This document shows positions 39,471-47,491 of a stretch of 51,472 nucleotides of DNA, one piece after another. Position numbers and translations under genes: made by a program. Position 1 is the stretch's first letter. The number at the start of each line of letters is the position of its first letter. This DNA comes from Pseudomonadota bacterium. Its GTDB lineage: Bacteria > Myxococcota_A > Polyangia > Fen-1088. The stretch spans positions 1 to 51,472 of the forward strand of contig JADGRB010000005.1 of assembly GCA_017881315.1 (NCBI GenBank). The letters run 5' to 3'. The notes under the pieces were generated by a model, which saw only the letters and a program-made list of their open reading frames with translations, was not told the DNA's origin and searched no databases.

Positions 39471-40379
39471 TTGAAGCGCCGGAGACTCTGCGTCCTCTGG
39501 ATCGCGCTGGTCCTCACCTCGTCGGGAGGCGTATTGCGAGCGGCGGTGGCGCCGAGCGGGAGCGCGCCGGAGGGCGCGCCCACGACCAAGTCCAAAGCGA
39601 AAGCGAAAGCCAAGGCAACCCCGCCGACCGCGACGATGCCGGCGGCCCGCCTCGAATCCCTGCGGCTGGCGCTGGCCGGCGCCGATGACGGCGCGGCGAT
39701 CGACGCGGCGGCGACGCTGGGCGCCTCGGGCGTCGCCGGTGCCCGTGATCCGTTGATTGAAATCCTGGCGGCGGGGGCGACCTCGGCGCGCGCGCAGGCG
39801 GCGCTGGACGCGCTCGGCCAGCTGAGCGAAGCGCATCTGCTCGGCAAGGAGCAGACCACCTTCGACCTGCTCGATCTCTACGCGGGCCACCGCGCCCCGG
39901 AGGTTCGCCGGCGCGCGATCAAGGTGCTCGGCAGCATCGCCGATGCGCGGGCGGTGCCGACGCTGATGGAGCGGCTGGGCGACGCGGCGCCGGACGTGCG
40001 GGCGGCGGCGGCCGAGGCGCTGGCCGCCCGGCGCGACACCAAGGCGGCGAAACGGATGTTCGCCCTCCTCAAGGTCGGGGACGCGGGGGTCGCCGGTCCG
40101 CTGGCGACGATCGCGACGCCCGATCTGGTCCCGCAGATCGCCGAGCTGGCCGGCACGATCGACGACGGCATCGTCGCCACCGCGCTCGGCGAATACGCCA
40201 AGCGCACGGACGTTCCCGATCGGCTGCGCGTCGACGTGCTGCGGACAATAGGACGGCTCTCCGGAGCGGCTGCCACGACGGCGCTCGTGGAGTACGTGGC
40301 GTCGGTCCCGGCCAAGGACGATCGGCCGTCCAAGCGCGAAGCGCAGAAGCTGCTCGACCAGCGGGGCACCGACCAATGA
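39471..40379 (+). CDS. Exported HEAT-repeat protein
   Basis: 302 residues from TTG 39471. Signal peptide (LCVLWIALVLTSSGGVLRAA) and a Lys/Ala linker (TKSKAKAKAKATPP) lead into a solenoid of about eight HEAT-like repeats, including VAGARDPLIEILAAGATSA, APEVRRRAIKVLGSIADARA and VPTLMERLGDAAPDVRAAAA. HEAT solenoids are protein-binding scaffolds; no catalytic residue is expected. It overlaps the following gene, which also ends in HEAT-like repeats, by 4 bp, so the two may form a complex. Confidence 0.8.
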   Translation: MKRRRLCVLWIALVLTSSGGVLRAAVAPSGSAPEGAPTTKSKAKAKAKATPPTATMPAARLESLRLALAGADDGAAIDAAATLGASGVAGARDPLIEILAAGATSARAQAALDALGQLSEAHLLGKEQTTFDLLDLYAGHRAPEVRRRAIKVLGSIADARAVPTLMERLGDAAPDVRAAAAEALAARRDTKAAKRMFALLKVGDAGVAGPLATIATPDLVPQIAELAGTIDDGIVATALGEYAKRTDVPDRLRVDVLRTIGRLSGAAATTALVEYVASVPAKDDRPSKREAQKLLDQRGTDQ

Positions 40380-42253
40380 GGACGCTTGACCTCAGTCTCG
40401 TCGCGCTCGTCGCCGTCGGTGCGGTCGGCGCAATCGGCGCGATCGGATTGTCGGGCTGCGCGACCAGCCCTTTTCAACGAGCCGGGAACGCCGACGACGT
40501 GGCCGCGGCTGTCGCACGGTCGCGGCCCCCGGCCGCGCCCGCACGCAGCCTGGTGTTCCTGGTGCTCTCGGGGACGGGCGGCCCGCGTCTCGCCGCCTAC
40601 GATCTCGCCGCGTCGAAGATCCTCTGGACGCAGCCGACCGACGTGACCACCCGGGTCGAGGCCGGCAACAACGTGATCGTTCATGGAATCAAGGGAACGG
40701 GACCCGGCGGCACGGTGATCGGACGCGACCTCGAGACCGGCAATGTCCTGTGGCAACGTCCGCTGCAGTCCAAGGAACGTCTCTTCGGCTACGTCGTCGA
40801 TGGGGACGCGGCATTTCTGGTGGTGCAGTCGAGCGCCGCGCCCGGGCGGCCGACCGGCGCCCTGTTCTCGCTCGATGCGCGCACCGGCGTCGAGCGCTGG
40901 CACCACGAGCTCCCCTCCGGAAGGGTCGCCGGTCCGGCGGCGCGCGGCGGGGTGGTCGCGGTGCCGCTCGACTCGCAGTACGTGCTGCTCTTCGATGGCC
41001 AGAGCGGCCTGGAGCTCGGTCAGGTCCTCTCCACCGAGGAGGCGGCCAACTTCGTCCGCGCCTTGCCGGAGGGCCTGTTCTACGGCTCGCGTGGGCTGTT
41101 TCTGCTGGGACGGAGCACCGCGCACGGCACGCGCCGATCGCCTGGCTACCTATCGGCGCGCCTGCCGGACTTCGTGCGACCGGTCTACTGGTACGATCTC
41201 TATCGCCCCGAACAGGCCGAGTACTCGGCGATCGACCGCAACCGCATCCTCTGGCGTGTGACCGTCGACGGCGATCGGCCCCAGTTTCGCGACGGCCTGG
41301 CCTTCGTGCACGACTACCGTTTCTTCTTCGCGTTCGACGCCGGCTCCGGCGCCCTGCGCTGGGCCTACGGTGCCCCCAATTCGGACGCCGTCGCGTCGGC
41401 TGACACCGGACACGCCATCCTGTTCGTCACCGCCGACGGTGAGATCGGGGGCCTCGATCCCATCACCGGCGCGCGTATCTACGAGGCGCATCTGCCCGGC
41501 GAGATCGTGCGGGGCGCGAGCTTCGACGCCGAGGGGTTCGCCCCCGCCGGCGCCGCGGCCGCCAGCAAGCCGCCCGATGTGCTGACCGCGCTCACCGCGA
41601 TCATCGCCGATCCCGATCAGCGGTTTCCGGTGCTCAAGCTGTTCGCCATCGAAGAGCTGGGGCGACAGCCGGGGCGCGAGGTGACGGCCAAGCTCATCGA
41701 CATCCTGCAGAAGGAAGGGCTGGCGCCGCTGGCCTATCAGAAGGCGGGCGAGATGTTGGTCGCGCGGCGCGACGCCGGATCGCTGGACTTGATCACCGCG
41801 GCGTTGCGGGCGCACGCCGACTACGCGGAGAAGCGAGCCGCACCGCCGGTCGAGATCCTGGCGCGCGCGGTGGGCGCGCTCGGACCGCTCGGGCGGGCGC
41901 TGGCGCCCGACCTGGCGGCCGAGCTGCGGCTGCCGGAGACCTCGCCCGCCGCCGCGGCGGAGATCGCCCGGGCGCTGGTGGCGATCGGGGCGCAGGAGTC
42001 CTTGCCGGCGCTGCGTGACTTTCTGAGCTTGTACCGGGCGGACAGCAGCTACGAGCGGGATCCGACGGCCCTGGTGGCGGCCGCCGAAGCCCTGCTCAAG
42101 CTGGGCGGGCCGACCGATCGGGCCTTGCTCCTCTACCTGGCCGAAGAGCCGCATACGGCGACGGGGCTGCGTACACATCTGACGCGCGCGCTGGGGGAGA
42201 CCGCGCCGCGCGGAGTCGCCCCAGCACCGCCGACGGCCGCGGCCAAGAACTGA
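40376..42253 (+). CDS. Lipoprotein with PQQ-like beta-propeller and C-terminal HEAT-like repeats
   Basis: 625 residues. The N-terminus carries a lipobox, GLSGC, near residue 27. Residues 60-400 contain repeats with Trp/Gly pattern (LAAYDLAASKILWTQP, GRDLETGNVLWQRPL, LFSLDARTGVERWHHEL, FAFDAGSGALRWAYG), typical of PQQ-like eight-bladed propellers such as BamB. The C-terminal 200 residues resemble HEAT/ARM-type helices (ELGRQPGREVTAKLIDILQK). It is likely a periplasmic scaffold on the inner face of the outer membrane or on the inner membrane. Overlaps its neighbours by 4 and 1 bp; its precise function is unknown. Confidence 0.8.
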   Translation: MRTLDLSLVALVAVGAVGAIGAIGLSGCATSPFQRAGNADDVAAAVARSRPPAAPARSLVFLVLSGTGGPRLAAYDLAASKILWTQPTDVTTRVEAGNNVIVHGIKGTGPGGTVIGRDLETGNVLWQRPLQSKERLFGYVVDGDAAFLVVQSSAAPGRPTGALFSLDARTGVERWHHELPSGRVAGPAARGGVVAVPLDSQYVLLFDGQSGLELGQVLSTEEAANFVRALPEGLFYGSRGLFLLGRSTAHGTRRSPGYLSARLPDFVRPVYWYDLYRPEQAEYSAIDRNRILWRVTVDGDRPQFRDGLAFVHDYRFFFAFDAGSGALRWAYGAPNSDAVASADTGHAILFVTADGEIGGLDPITGARIYEAHLPGEIVRGASFDAEGFAPAGAAAASKPPDVLTALTAIIADPDQRFPVLKLFAIEELGRQPGREVTAKLIDILQKEGLAPLAYQKAGEMLVARRDAGSLDLITAALRAHADYAEKRAAPPVEILARAVGALGPLGRALAPDLAAELRLPETSPAAAAEIARALVAIGAQESLPALRDFLSLYRADSSYERDPTALVAAAEALLKLGGPTDRALLLYLAEEPHTATGLRTHLTRALGETAPRGVAPAPPTAAAKN

Positions 42254-42627
42254 TGGTGATGACCGTGGTGGTCTGCCGCGGCCCGGTCTGCGGGGATCGC
42301 CGCGACGCCGCGGGCCTCTCCGCCCACCTCGTCGAGAGCATCGCGCGGCGCGGCCTCGGCGATCGCGTTCGCGTCAGCGAAGAGGTCTGCCTCGGCCACT
42401 GCTTGCGGGGGCCGAATGTCCTGGTCTGCGAAAGCAACGATCCGAGCAATCCCGGCCAGGTGGAGGGCGGCGCGGGCGGTGCCGGTGGCGTAGCATTGAC
42501 CTCGGAGCGGACCGTCCTTTACAACCGGATGACCGTCGCCGATCTAGATCGAGTGATCGATCGACATCTGGTGGGCGGGATCGCGGTCCGCCCGCTGATG
42601 CACCGTCCGCCGGTGCGCGATCGCTGA
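42253..42627 (+). CDS. Thioredoxin-fold [2Fe-2S] ferredoxin-like protein
   Basis: 124 residues. Four cysteines in the pattern C-x4-C (VVCRGPVCGDRR) and C-x3-C (EVCLGHCLRGPNVLV) match the thioredoxin-like [2Fe-2S] ferredoxin family, also seen in the NuoE-type subunit of complex I. After the second pair comes the GPNVLV strand. A glycine-rich loop (GGAGGAGG) near residue 75 is longer than usual. ATG 42253 shares one base with the stop of the upstream gene; ATG 42259 is an alternative. The stop is four bases from the start of the cysteine desulfurase-MnmA fusion, so the protein is probably made with it, and could give electrons to sulfur transfer or Fe-S work. Confidence 0.8.
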   Translation: MVMTVVVCRGPVCGDRRDAAGLSAHLVESIARRGLGDRVRVSEEVCLGHCLRGPNVLVCESNDPSNPGQVEGGAGGAGGVALTSERTVLYNRMTVADLDRVIDRHLVGGIAVRPLMHRPPVRDR

Positions 42628-42631
42628 CAGC

Positions 42632-44890
42632 ATGAGCCTCTACCTCGACCACAATGCGACGACCCCGCTCCGGGCGGAGGTGGTCGAGGCCATGACGGCT
42701 GCCCTGCGCGATCTGCCGGGGAACCCATCCAGCACCCACGCGCCGGGGCGCGCGGCCCGGGCCGCCCTGGAACAGGCGCGTGCCGAGATCGCGGCGCTGG
42801 TCGGGGCGGCCGCCGAGGAGATCGTGTTCACGTCGGGTGGAACCGAGGGGAACGACCTGGCCATCCGCGGTCTGCTTGCCGGCGTGCGGGTCGCCCGCGA
42901 CCGCCGTGGGGACGGCGCCGGCCGCCTGCACGCCATATCGTCGGCCATCGAGCACCCGTCGGTGTTGGGTGCGCTCGCCGCCGGAGAGGTCGACCTCAGC
43001 TTGCTGCCGCTCGGGCCGGAGGGGACGCTCCACCCCGAGACGCTGCGCGCGGCGCTCCGGCCGGAAACGGCGCTGGTCACGCTGGCCCTCGCCAACCACG
43101 AGCTCGGGAACATCCACGACGTTTTTGCGTCCGCGTCGATCGCGCGCGACGCCGCGGCGCTGTTTCATGCCGACGCCGTGCAGGCGGCCGGGAAGATCGC
43201 GATCGACGTCCGCGCGCTGGGTGTCGACGCCCTCACGCTCTCGGCGCACAAGATTCACGGTCCCAAAGGGGTGGGCGCCATCTACCTTCGGCGCGCGGCA
43301 TCTTTCGCGCCGCTCACGGCGGGTGGGCACCAGGAGCGCGAGCGGCGCGCCGGCACCGAGAACGTCGCCGGAATCATCGGGTTCGGTGTGGCCGCGCGAC
43401 TGGCGCGGGGGGAGCTCGCCGAAGCGGGGGCGCGGATCGCGACGCTGCGCGATCGATTGGAGACGCGTCTGCTGTCGATCGCCGGAGCTCGGCGCCACGG
43501 CGATCGAACGCGGTGTCTTCCCGGGACCCTCAACCTCGGCTTTCCAGGTGCGCCGGGGCAGATGGTGGCCGCCGCGCTCGACCTCGAAGGGGTGAGCGTC
43601 TCGACCGGATCGGCCTGCACCTCCGGCTCCCTGGCGCCCTCGCCGGTGCTGCTGGCGCTGGGCCTCTCACCGGACGACGCGTCGAGCGCGATCCGGTTCG
43701 GACTCGGGCGCGACACGACCGAGCGGGACATCGATCGGGTGGCCGCGCTGGTCGCGGAGATCGTCGCGCGGGTCAGGCGGCGCGGCGAGTCCGGCGCGGC
43801 GTCGTCGCGGCCGGCCGCGCGCGAGCGGATCGTCATCGCGATGTCCGGCGGCGTCGATTCGTCGACGGCCGCCGCGCTGTTGGTCGACGCGGGATACGAG
43901 GTGATCGGGGCGACCCTGCGCCTTTACGACGCGAGCGGAACCGCAGCCAGCGTCGGCGGGCGCTGCTGCGGACCGCGCGACATCGAGGACGCGCGAGCGA
44001 CCGCCGTGAAGCTCGGCATTCCGCACCACGTGATCGACGAGAGCGTCGCTTTTCAGGCCGCCGTCATCGACGATTTCGTGGCAGAGCACCGCGCCGGTCG
44101 GACACCCAATCCGTGTGTTCGCTGCAACGAGCGTCTCAAGTTCGGGCCGCTGCTGGCCTTCGCGGATGCGGTAGGCGCGACGGCGCTCGCGACCGGACAC
44201 TACGCTCGGCTGTTGCCAGACGGCGAGGGCGTCGCGCTCGGTCGGGCGCTCGATCTGGAAAAGGACCAGTCGTATTTTCTGTTCGGCGTTCGTCCCGAGG
44301 TCCTGGCGCGCGTCCGGTTTCCGCTGGGCGACAAGACCAAGGCGGAGGTGCGCGCGCTGGCGCGGCGATTTGGCCTGCCCAACGCCGACAAGCCCGACTC
44401 GCAGCAGATCTGCTTCATCCCCGACGGCGATCACGTGGCCTTCGTGGCGGCGCGCGGCGGCGCGGGGCCGGTCGGTCGGATCCTCGACGACGCGACCGGC
44501 GCCGACCTGGGCGCGCACGGCGGCACCCACGCCTTCACCGTCGGCCAGCGGCGCGGCGTGCCCGCCAGGGCGGACGGCCGCCGTTTCGTCCTGCGGGTCG
44601 ACGCCGGCTCGGGCGAGATCCGCGTCGGCGCGCGCGAGCGCCTCGGGCGCGATTCCTTGCGGGTCGGCGATGTCCGCTGGCTCGACGCCCAGATCTCCCG
44701 GGGGACCCACCGCTGCGCGGTCCAGATCCGCCACCACGCCAAGGCGGCGCTCGCCTGGATCGAACCCTGCGCCGACGGCTCGACCCTGGTGAGGTTCGAC
44801 GAGCCGGCCTTCGGTGTCGCGCCGGGGCAAGCCGCCGTCTTCTACGCCCTCGACGATCGCGTCCTGGGCGGCGGCTGGATACAGGCCTGA
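42632..44890 (+). CDS. Fusion of cysteine desulfurase (NifS/IscS-like) and tRNA 2-thiouridine synthase MnmA
   Basis: 752 residues. Residues 1-385 are a class V PLP cysteine desulfurase: YLDHNATTPL, FTSGGTEGNDLAI, PLP lysine K207 in SAHKIHGPKGVG, and catalytic C329 in VSTGSACTSGSLAPSP. A linker at about 382-397 (RRRGESGAASSRPAAR) leads to MnmA (398-752). PP-loop 403-411 is AMSGGVDSS, C495 is in RTPNPCVRCNE (thiolation nucleophile), C594 in DSQQICFI (persulfide partner), with ATGHYARL and FTVGQRRG. Both halves are full length and all catalytic residues are present. MnmA makes 2-thiouridine at U34 of Lys, Glu and Gln tRNAs using sulfur from a cysteine desulfurase. The fusion suggests direct sulfur passage, as between YrvO and MnmA in Bacillus, without TusA-E carriers. 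A gene symbol for the fusion is not assigned. Confidence 0.93.
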   Translation: MSLYLDHNATTPLRAEVVEAMTAALRDLPGNPSSTHAPGRAARAALEQARAEIAALVGAAAEEIVFTSGGTEGNDLAIRGLLAGVRVARDRRGDGAGRLHAISSAIEHPSVLGALAAGEVDLSLLPLGPEGTLHPETLRAALRPETALVTLALANHELGNIHDVFASASIARDAAALFHADAVQAAGKIAIDVRALGVDALTLSAHKIHGPKGVGAIYLRRAASFAPLTAGGHQERERRAGTENVAGIIGFGVAARLARGELAEAGARIATLRDRLETRLLSIAGARRHGDRTRCLPGTLNLGFPGAPGQMVAAALDLEGVSVSTGSACTSGSLAPSPVLLALGLSPDDASSAIRFGLGRDTTERDIDRVAALVAEIVARVRRRGESGAASSRPAARERIVIAMSGGVDSSTAAALLVDAGYEVIGATLRLYDASGTAASVGGRCCGPRDIEDARATAVKLGIPHHVIDESVAFQAAVIDDFVAEHRAGRTPNPCVRCNERLKFGPLLAFADAVGATALATGHYARLLPDGEGVALGRALDLEKDQSYFLFGVRPEVLARVRFPLGDKTKAEVRALARRFGLPNADKPDSQQICFIPDGDHVAFVAARGGAGPVGRILDDATGADLGAHGGTHAFTVGQRRGVPARADGRRFVLRVDAGSGEIRVGARERLGRDSLRVGDVRWLDAQISRGTHRCAVQIRHHAKAALAWIEPCADGSTLVRFDEPAFGVAPGQAAVFYALDDRVLGGGWIQA

Positions 44891-44907
44891 AGCGGCAGCC
44901 GCGCCGG

Positions 44908-45321
44908 CTAACCGACGGTCGAGATCGCGATGACGATCTCTTCGGGCGTGGTGTTGCGATCGCGGGCCCGCACGGCGTCGACGGCTGCTTCCAGCTCGCC
45001 GCGGTCCAGGAAGATCCCCTGACATTTGCCGCAGTAGTCGACGTGCACCGCGCCGAGCATCACCTCCGCCAGGCTCCCCGGACAGACGGGGCAGGGGGCG
45101 ATCGATTCGGTGGGAATTGGCGGGGGACCGGGCTGACCCGTGAGCAGGTTGCGCAGATGCGCCAGCTCCTTTTCGGGCAGCTTGGCGGCGCGGGCGATCT
45201 CGCCGCGGTCGAGCCAGAGACCGCCGCACTTGGGACAGAGATCGACCTCGAGTCCCTGGAAGGTTGCCTTGTCCAGGATCGAGTTACATTTCACGCAGCA
45301 GATGTTGGTTGCGTCCGGCAT
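44908..45321 (-). CDS. Double zinc-ribbon (TFIIB-type) protein
   Basis: 137 residues with two copies of the zf-TFIIB domain. The first is CCVKCNSILDKATFQGL followed by DLCPKCGGLWLDRGEI. The second is APCPVCPGSLAEVMLGAV followed by DYCGKCQGIFLDRGEL. Each has two CxxC knuckles for one zinc and the WLDRGE/FLDRGE end. Such proteins occur widely in bacteria; roles in nucleic acid or protein binding are suspected but not proved. It is divergent from rnc, with 20 bp between start codons and a predicted leaderless start. It converges on the fusion gene, with 17 bp between stops. Confidence 0.88.
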   Translation of the reverse strand: MPDATNICCVKCNSILDKATFQGLEVDLCPKCGGLWLDRGEIARAAKLPEKELAHLRNLLTGQPGPPPIPTESIAPCPVCPGSLAEVMLGAVHVDYCGKCQGIFLDRGELEAAVDAVRARDRNTTPEEIVIAISTVG

Positions 45322-45341
45322 GGGCGAGATACTAGCAGCAT
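45322..45341. promoter_or_regulatory. 20-bp bidirectional promoter region between zinc-ribbon gene and rnc
   Basis: Plus-strand GATACTAG (45328-45335) offers TACTAG, which ends exactly six bases before ATG 45342. Minus-strand TAGTAT (plus 45334-45329) ends seven bases before ATG 45321. The two -10 boxes overlap on opposite strands, and both genes would be leaderless. No Shine-Dalgarno is possible in so short a gap. No clear -35 was found on either side; they would lie within the opposite gene. Confidence 0.5.
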
Positions 45342-46064
45342 ATGGACCGGGTCGAACATCCCCCCTTTGCCGCGCTCGAGGCGCGCCTCGGCTACACCTT
45401 TCGCGACCGGACCCTCGGCGAAACGGCGCTCACGCACACCTCCTGGCTCAACGAGGCCACCGCGCCCGATCGAACCGACAACGAGCGGCTCGAGTTCCTC
45501 GGCGATGCGGTGCTGGCGCTGGTCGTCAGTGATCTCCTGATGCGCCGGCTCCCCGACGGTGCCGAGGGGGACCTGACGCGCGCGCGGGCCGCGCTGGTCA
45601 GCGAAGGGGGGCTCGCCCGAGCGGCCAGCGCGCTCGATCTCGGGCAATGGATCTTCCTCGGGCGCGGCGAAGAGCGCACCGGCGGGCGCACACGGCCGTC
45701 GATCCTGGCCAACGCGCTCGAGGCGCTGATGGGCGCCGTCTATCTCGACGGCGGCCTGCCGGAGGCGGTGGCCCTCGCCGCGCGCCTGTTCGCCGTCGAG
45801 GTCGCCGACGTCGAGCAACATGCCCTCCTCGACTACAAGTCCCGGCTGCAGGAGCGCGCGCAGGCGCTCTTGCAGACCGCGCCGGTCTATCAGGTGGTCG
45901 CGGAGACTGGGCCCGATCACGACAAGCGGTTCGAGGTGGCGCTCCTGCTGTTGGGACGCGAGTGGGGACGCGCGATCGGGCGATCGAAGAAGGAGGCCGA
46001 GCAGAGCGCCGCATCGCGGGCGCTCGACGCCCTCGAGCGAGACCGCGAGCGGGCGCCGAAATGA
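45342..46064 (+). CDS. rnc: Ribonuclease III
   Basis: 240 residues. Cuts double-stranded RNA in rRNA and mRNA maturation. The signature NERLEFLGDAVLALVVSDLL carries the catalytic Glu and Asp. The second acidic site reads LANALEALMGAVYLDGG: the usual ADxxEAL aspartate (E. coli D114) is an asparagine, while the catalytic glutamate (E117) is kept. The dsRNA-binding domain (DYKSRLQERAQALLQ; YQVVAETGPDHDKRFEVALLL; GRSKKEAEQSAASRALDAL) ends the protein. The start is set by the overlapping divergent promoter. It overlaps the nucleotidyltransferase gene by ATGA at 46061-46064. Confidence 0.93.
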   Translation: MDRVEHPPFAALEARLGYTFRDRTLGETALTHTSWLNEATAPDRTDNERLEFLGDAVLALVVSDLLMRRLPDGAEGDLTRARAALVSEGGLARAASALDLGQWIFLGRGEERTGGRTRPSILANALEALMGAVYLDGGLPEAVALAARLFAVEVADVEQHALLDYKSRLQERAQALLQTAPVYQVVAETGPDHDKRFEVALLLLGREWGRAIGRSKKEAEQSAASRALDALERDRERAPK

Positions 46065-47491
46065 GCGCCCCCCCCGACGACCTCGCGCGCCGGCAGATTC
46101 CCGCCGACGTGCTGGCGATCTGCCGCCGGCTGCGCGCCGCGGGCCACCAGGCGCACCTGGTGGGCGGGGGCATCCGCGACATGCTGCTCGGCCGCCCGCC
46201 GGCCGATTTCGATCTCGCCACCGACGCCCGCCCAGAGGCCGTGCTCGAGCTCTTCGGGCGCAGCTTCGCCATTCCGACCGGTCTCAAGCACGGCACGGTC
46301 ACCGTGCTGACCGACGGGCCACGACGCCCCGTCGAGGTCACGACCTTCCGAGGCGAGGGGGAGTATTTCGACGGCCGGCGCCCCTCGTCGGTGACCTACG
46401 TGGACACGCTCGTCGAAGATCTCAGCCGGCGCGACTTCACGATGAACGCGGTCGCCTTCGATCCGATCGACGGGCGTTTGACCGATCCCTTCGACGGGCA
46501 GGGCGATCTGGCGCGCCGGCTGGTGCGCGCCGTCGGCGAGCCGCTGGTGCGTTTCCGCGAAGACGGTCTGCGCCCCATGCGCGCCATCCGGCAGGCGGCG
46601 CAGCTGGAGTTCGAGGTCGATCCACCGACGCTGGCGGCGATCCCGGCCACGCTGGAGGTGTTCCGCAAGGTCTCCGCCGAACGGGTGCGCGACGAGCTCT
46701 TCAAGCTGCTGGGCGCGCGCCGGCCGTCCCGGGGCCTCGAGCTGATGCACACCACCGGTCTGCTCGGCGAGGTGATGCCGGAGCTGCTCGAGGGGGTGGG
46801 CTGCACGCAGAATCGTTTTCACAAGCACGACGTCTTCGGGCACACCCTGGCCGTCGTCGACTCGACCGTCGGCGACGCGGTCATTCGCCTGGGCGCGCTC
46901 CTGCACGACGTCGGCAAGCCGCGATCGCGCCAGCCGCGCGAGGACGCGCCGGGCGAGTACAGCTTCTTCAAGCACGAGTACGTGGGCGAGGCGATGGCCG
47001 ACGCGATCTGCCGCCGCCTGAAGCTGGCCAACGCCGATCGCGAGCGCGTGATCGGCATGGTTCGCAACCACATGTTCTTCTACGCCCCCGAATGGTCGGA
47101 CGGCACCATTCGCCGTTTCGTCCGCCGGGTCGGCGGCCCCGAGGCGCTCGACGCGCTCTTCGCGCTGCGCGAGGGAGACGTCGCGGGGCGCGGCTTCGGC
47201 GAAAATCCCGACGACGAGCTGGGCGAGCTGCGGCGGCGGATCGCGGTGGTCGCCTCGTCCGACGCCGCGCTCAAGGTGACCGACCTCGCCATCGGGGGTC
47301 AGGACGTCATGCGCGCGCTCGGCATCGGCCCGGGCCGCGAGATCGGCGTCCTCCTGGAACGCCTGCTCGAACGCGTGCTGGACGATCCCGGCTTGAACGA
47401 ACAAGACAAGCTGGAAGCGCTCCTGCCCGAGCTGCGCGACAAGACGACTAACGGCGGTCGAGCGCCGCGACCAGCGCGGCGGCGGAGGTGA
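46061..47491 (+). CDS. tRNA CCA-adding / poly(A) polymerase-type nucleotidyltransferase with HD domain
   Basis: 476 residues, starting at ATG 46061 in the stop of rnc. The class II nucleotidyltransferase motif LVGGGIRDMLLGRPPADFDL has the metal-binding DFD. It is followed by the second acid region LSRRDFTMNAVAFD, and FREDGLRPMRAIRQAAQ aligns with the nucleotide-selecting EDxxR region. An HD domain appears in GALLHDVGKPRSR and HEYVGEAMADAIC. Such proteins add CCA to tRNA, add poly(A), or both; sequence alone does not decide. The tail (GRAPRPARRRR) is basic. The last 44 bp overlap the 3' end of the convergent etfB gene, so the two tails are coded on both strands. Confidence 0.9.
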   Translation: MSAPPDDLARRQIPADVLAICRRLRAAGHQAHLVGGGIRDMLLGRPPADFDLATDARPEAVLELFGRSFAIPTGLKHGTVTVLTDGPRRPVEVTTFRGEGEYFDGRRPSSVTYVDTLVEDLSRRDFTMNAVAFDPIDGRLTDPFDGQGDLARRLVRAVGEPLVRFREDGLRPMRAIRQAAQLEFEVDPPTLAAIPATLEVFRKVSAERVRDELFKLLGARRPSRGLELMHTTGLLGEVMPELLEGVGCTQNRFHKHDVFGHTLAVVDSTVGDAVIRLGALLHDVGKPRSRQPREDAPGEYSFFKHEYVGEAMADAICRRLKLANADRERVIGMVRNHMFFYAPEWSDGTIRRFVRRVGGPEALDALFALREGDVAGRGFGENPDDELGELRRRIAVVASSDAALKVTDLAIGGQDVMRALGIGPGREIGVLLERLLERVLDDPGLNEQDKLEALLPELRDKTTNGGRAPRPARRRR

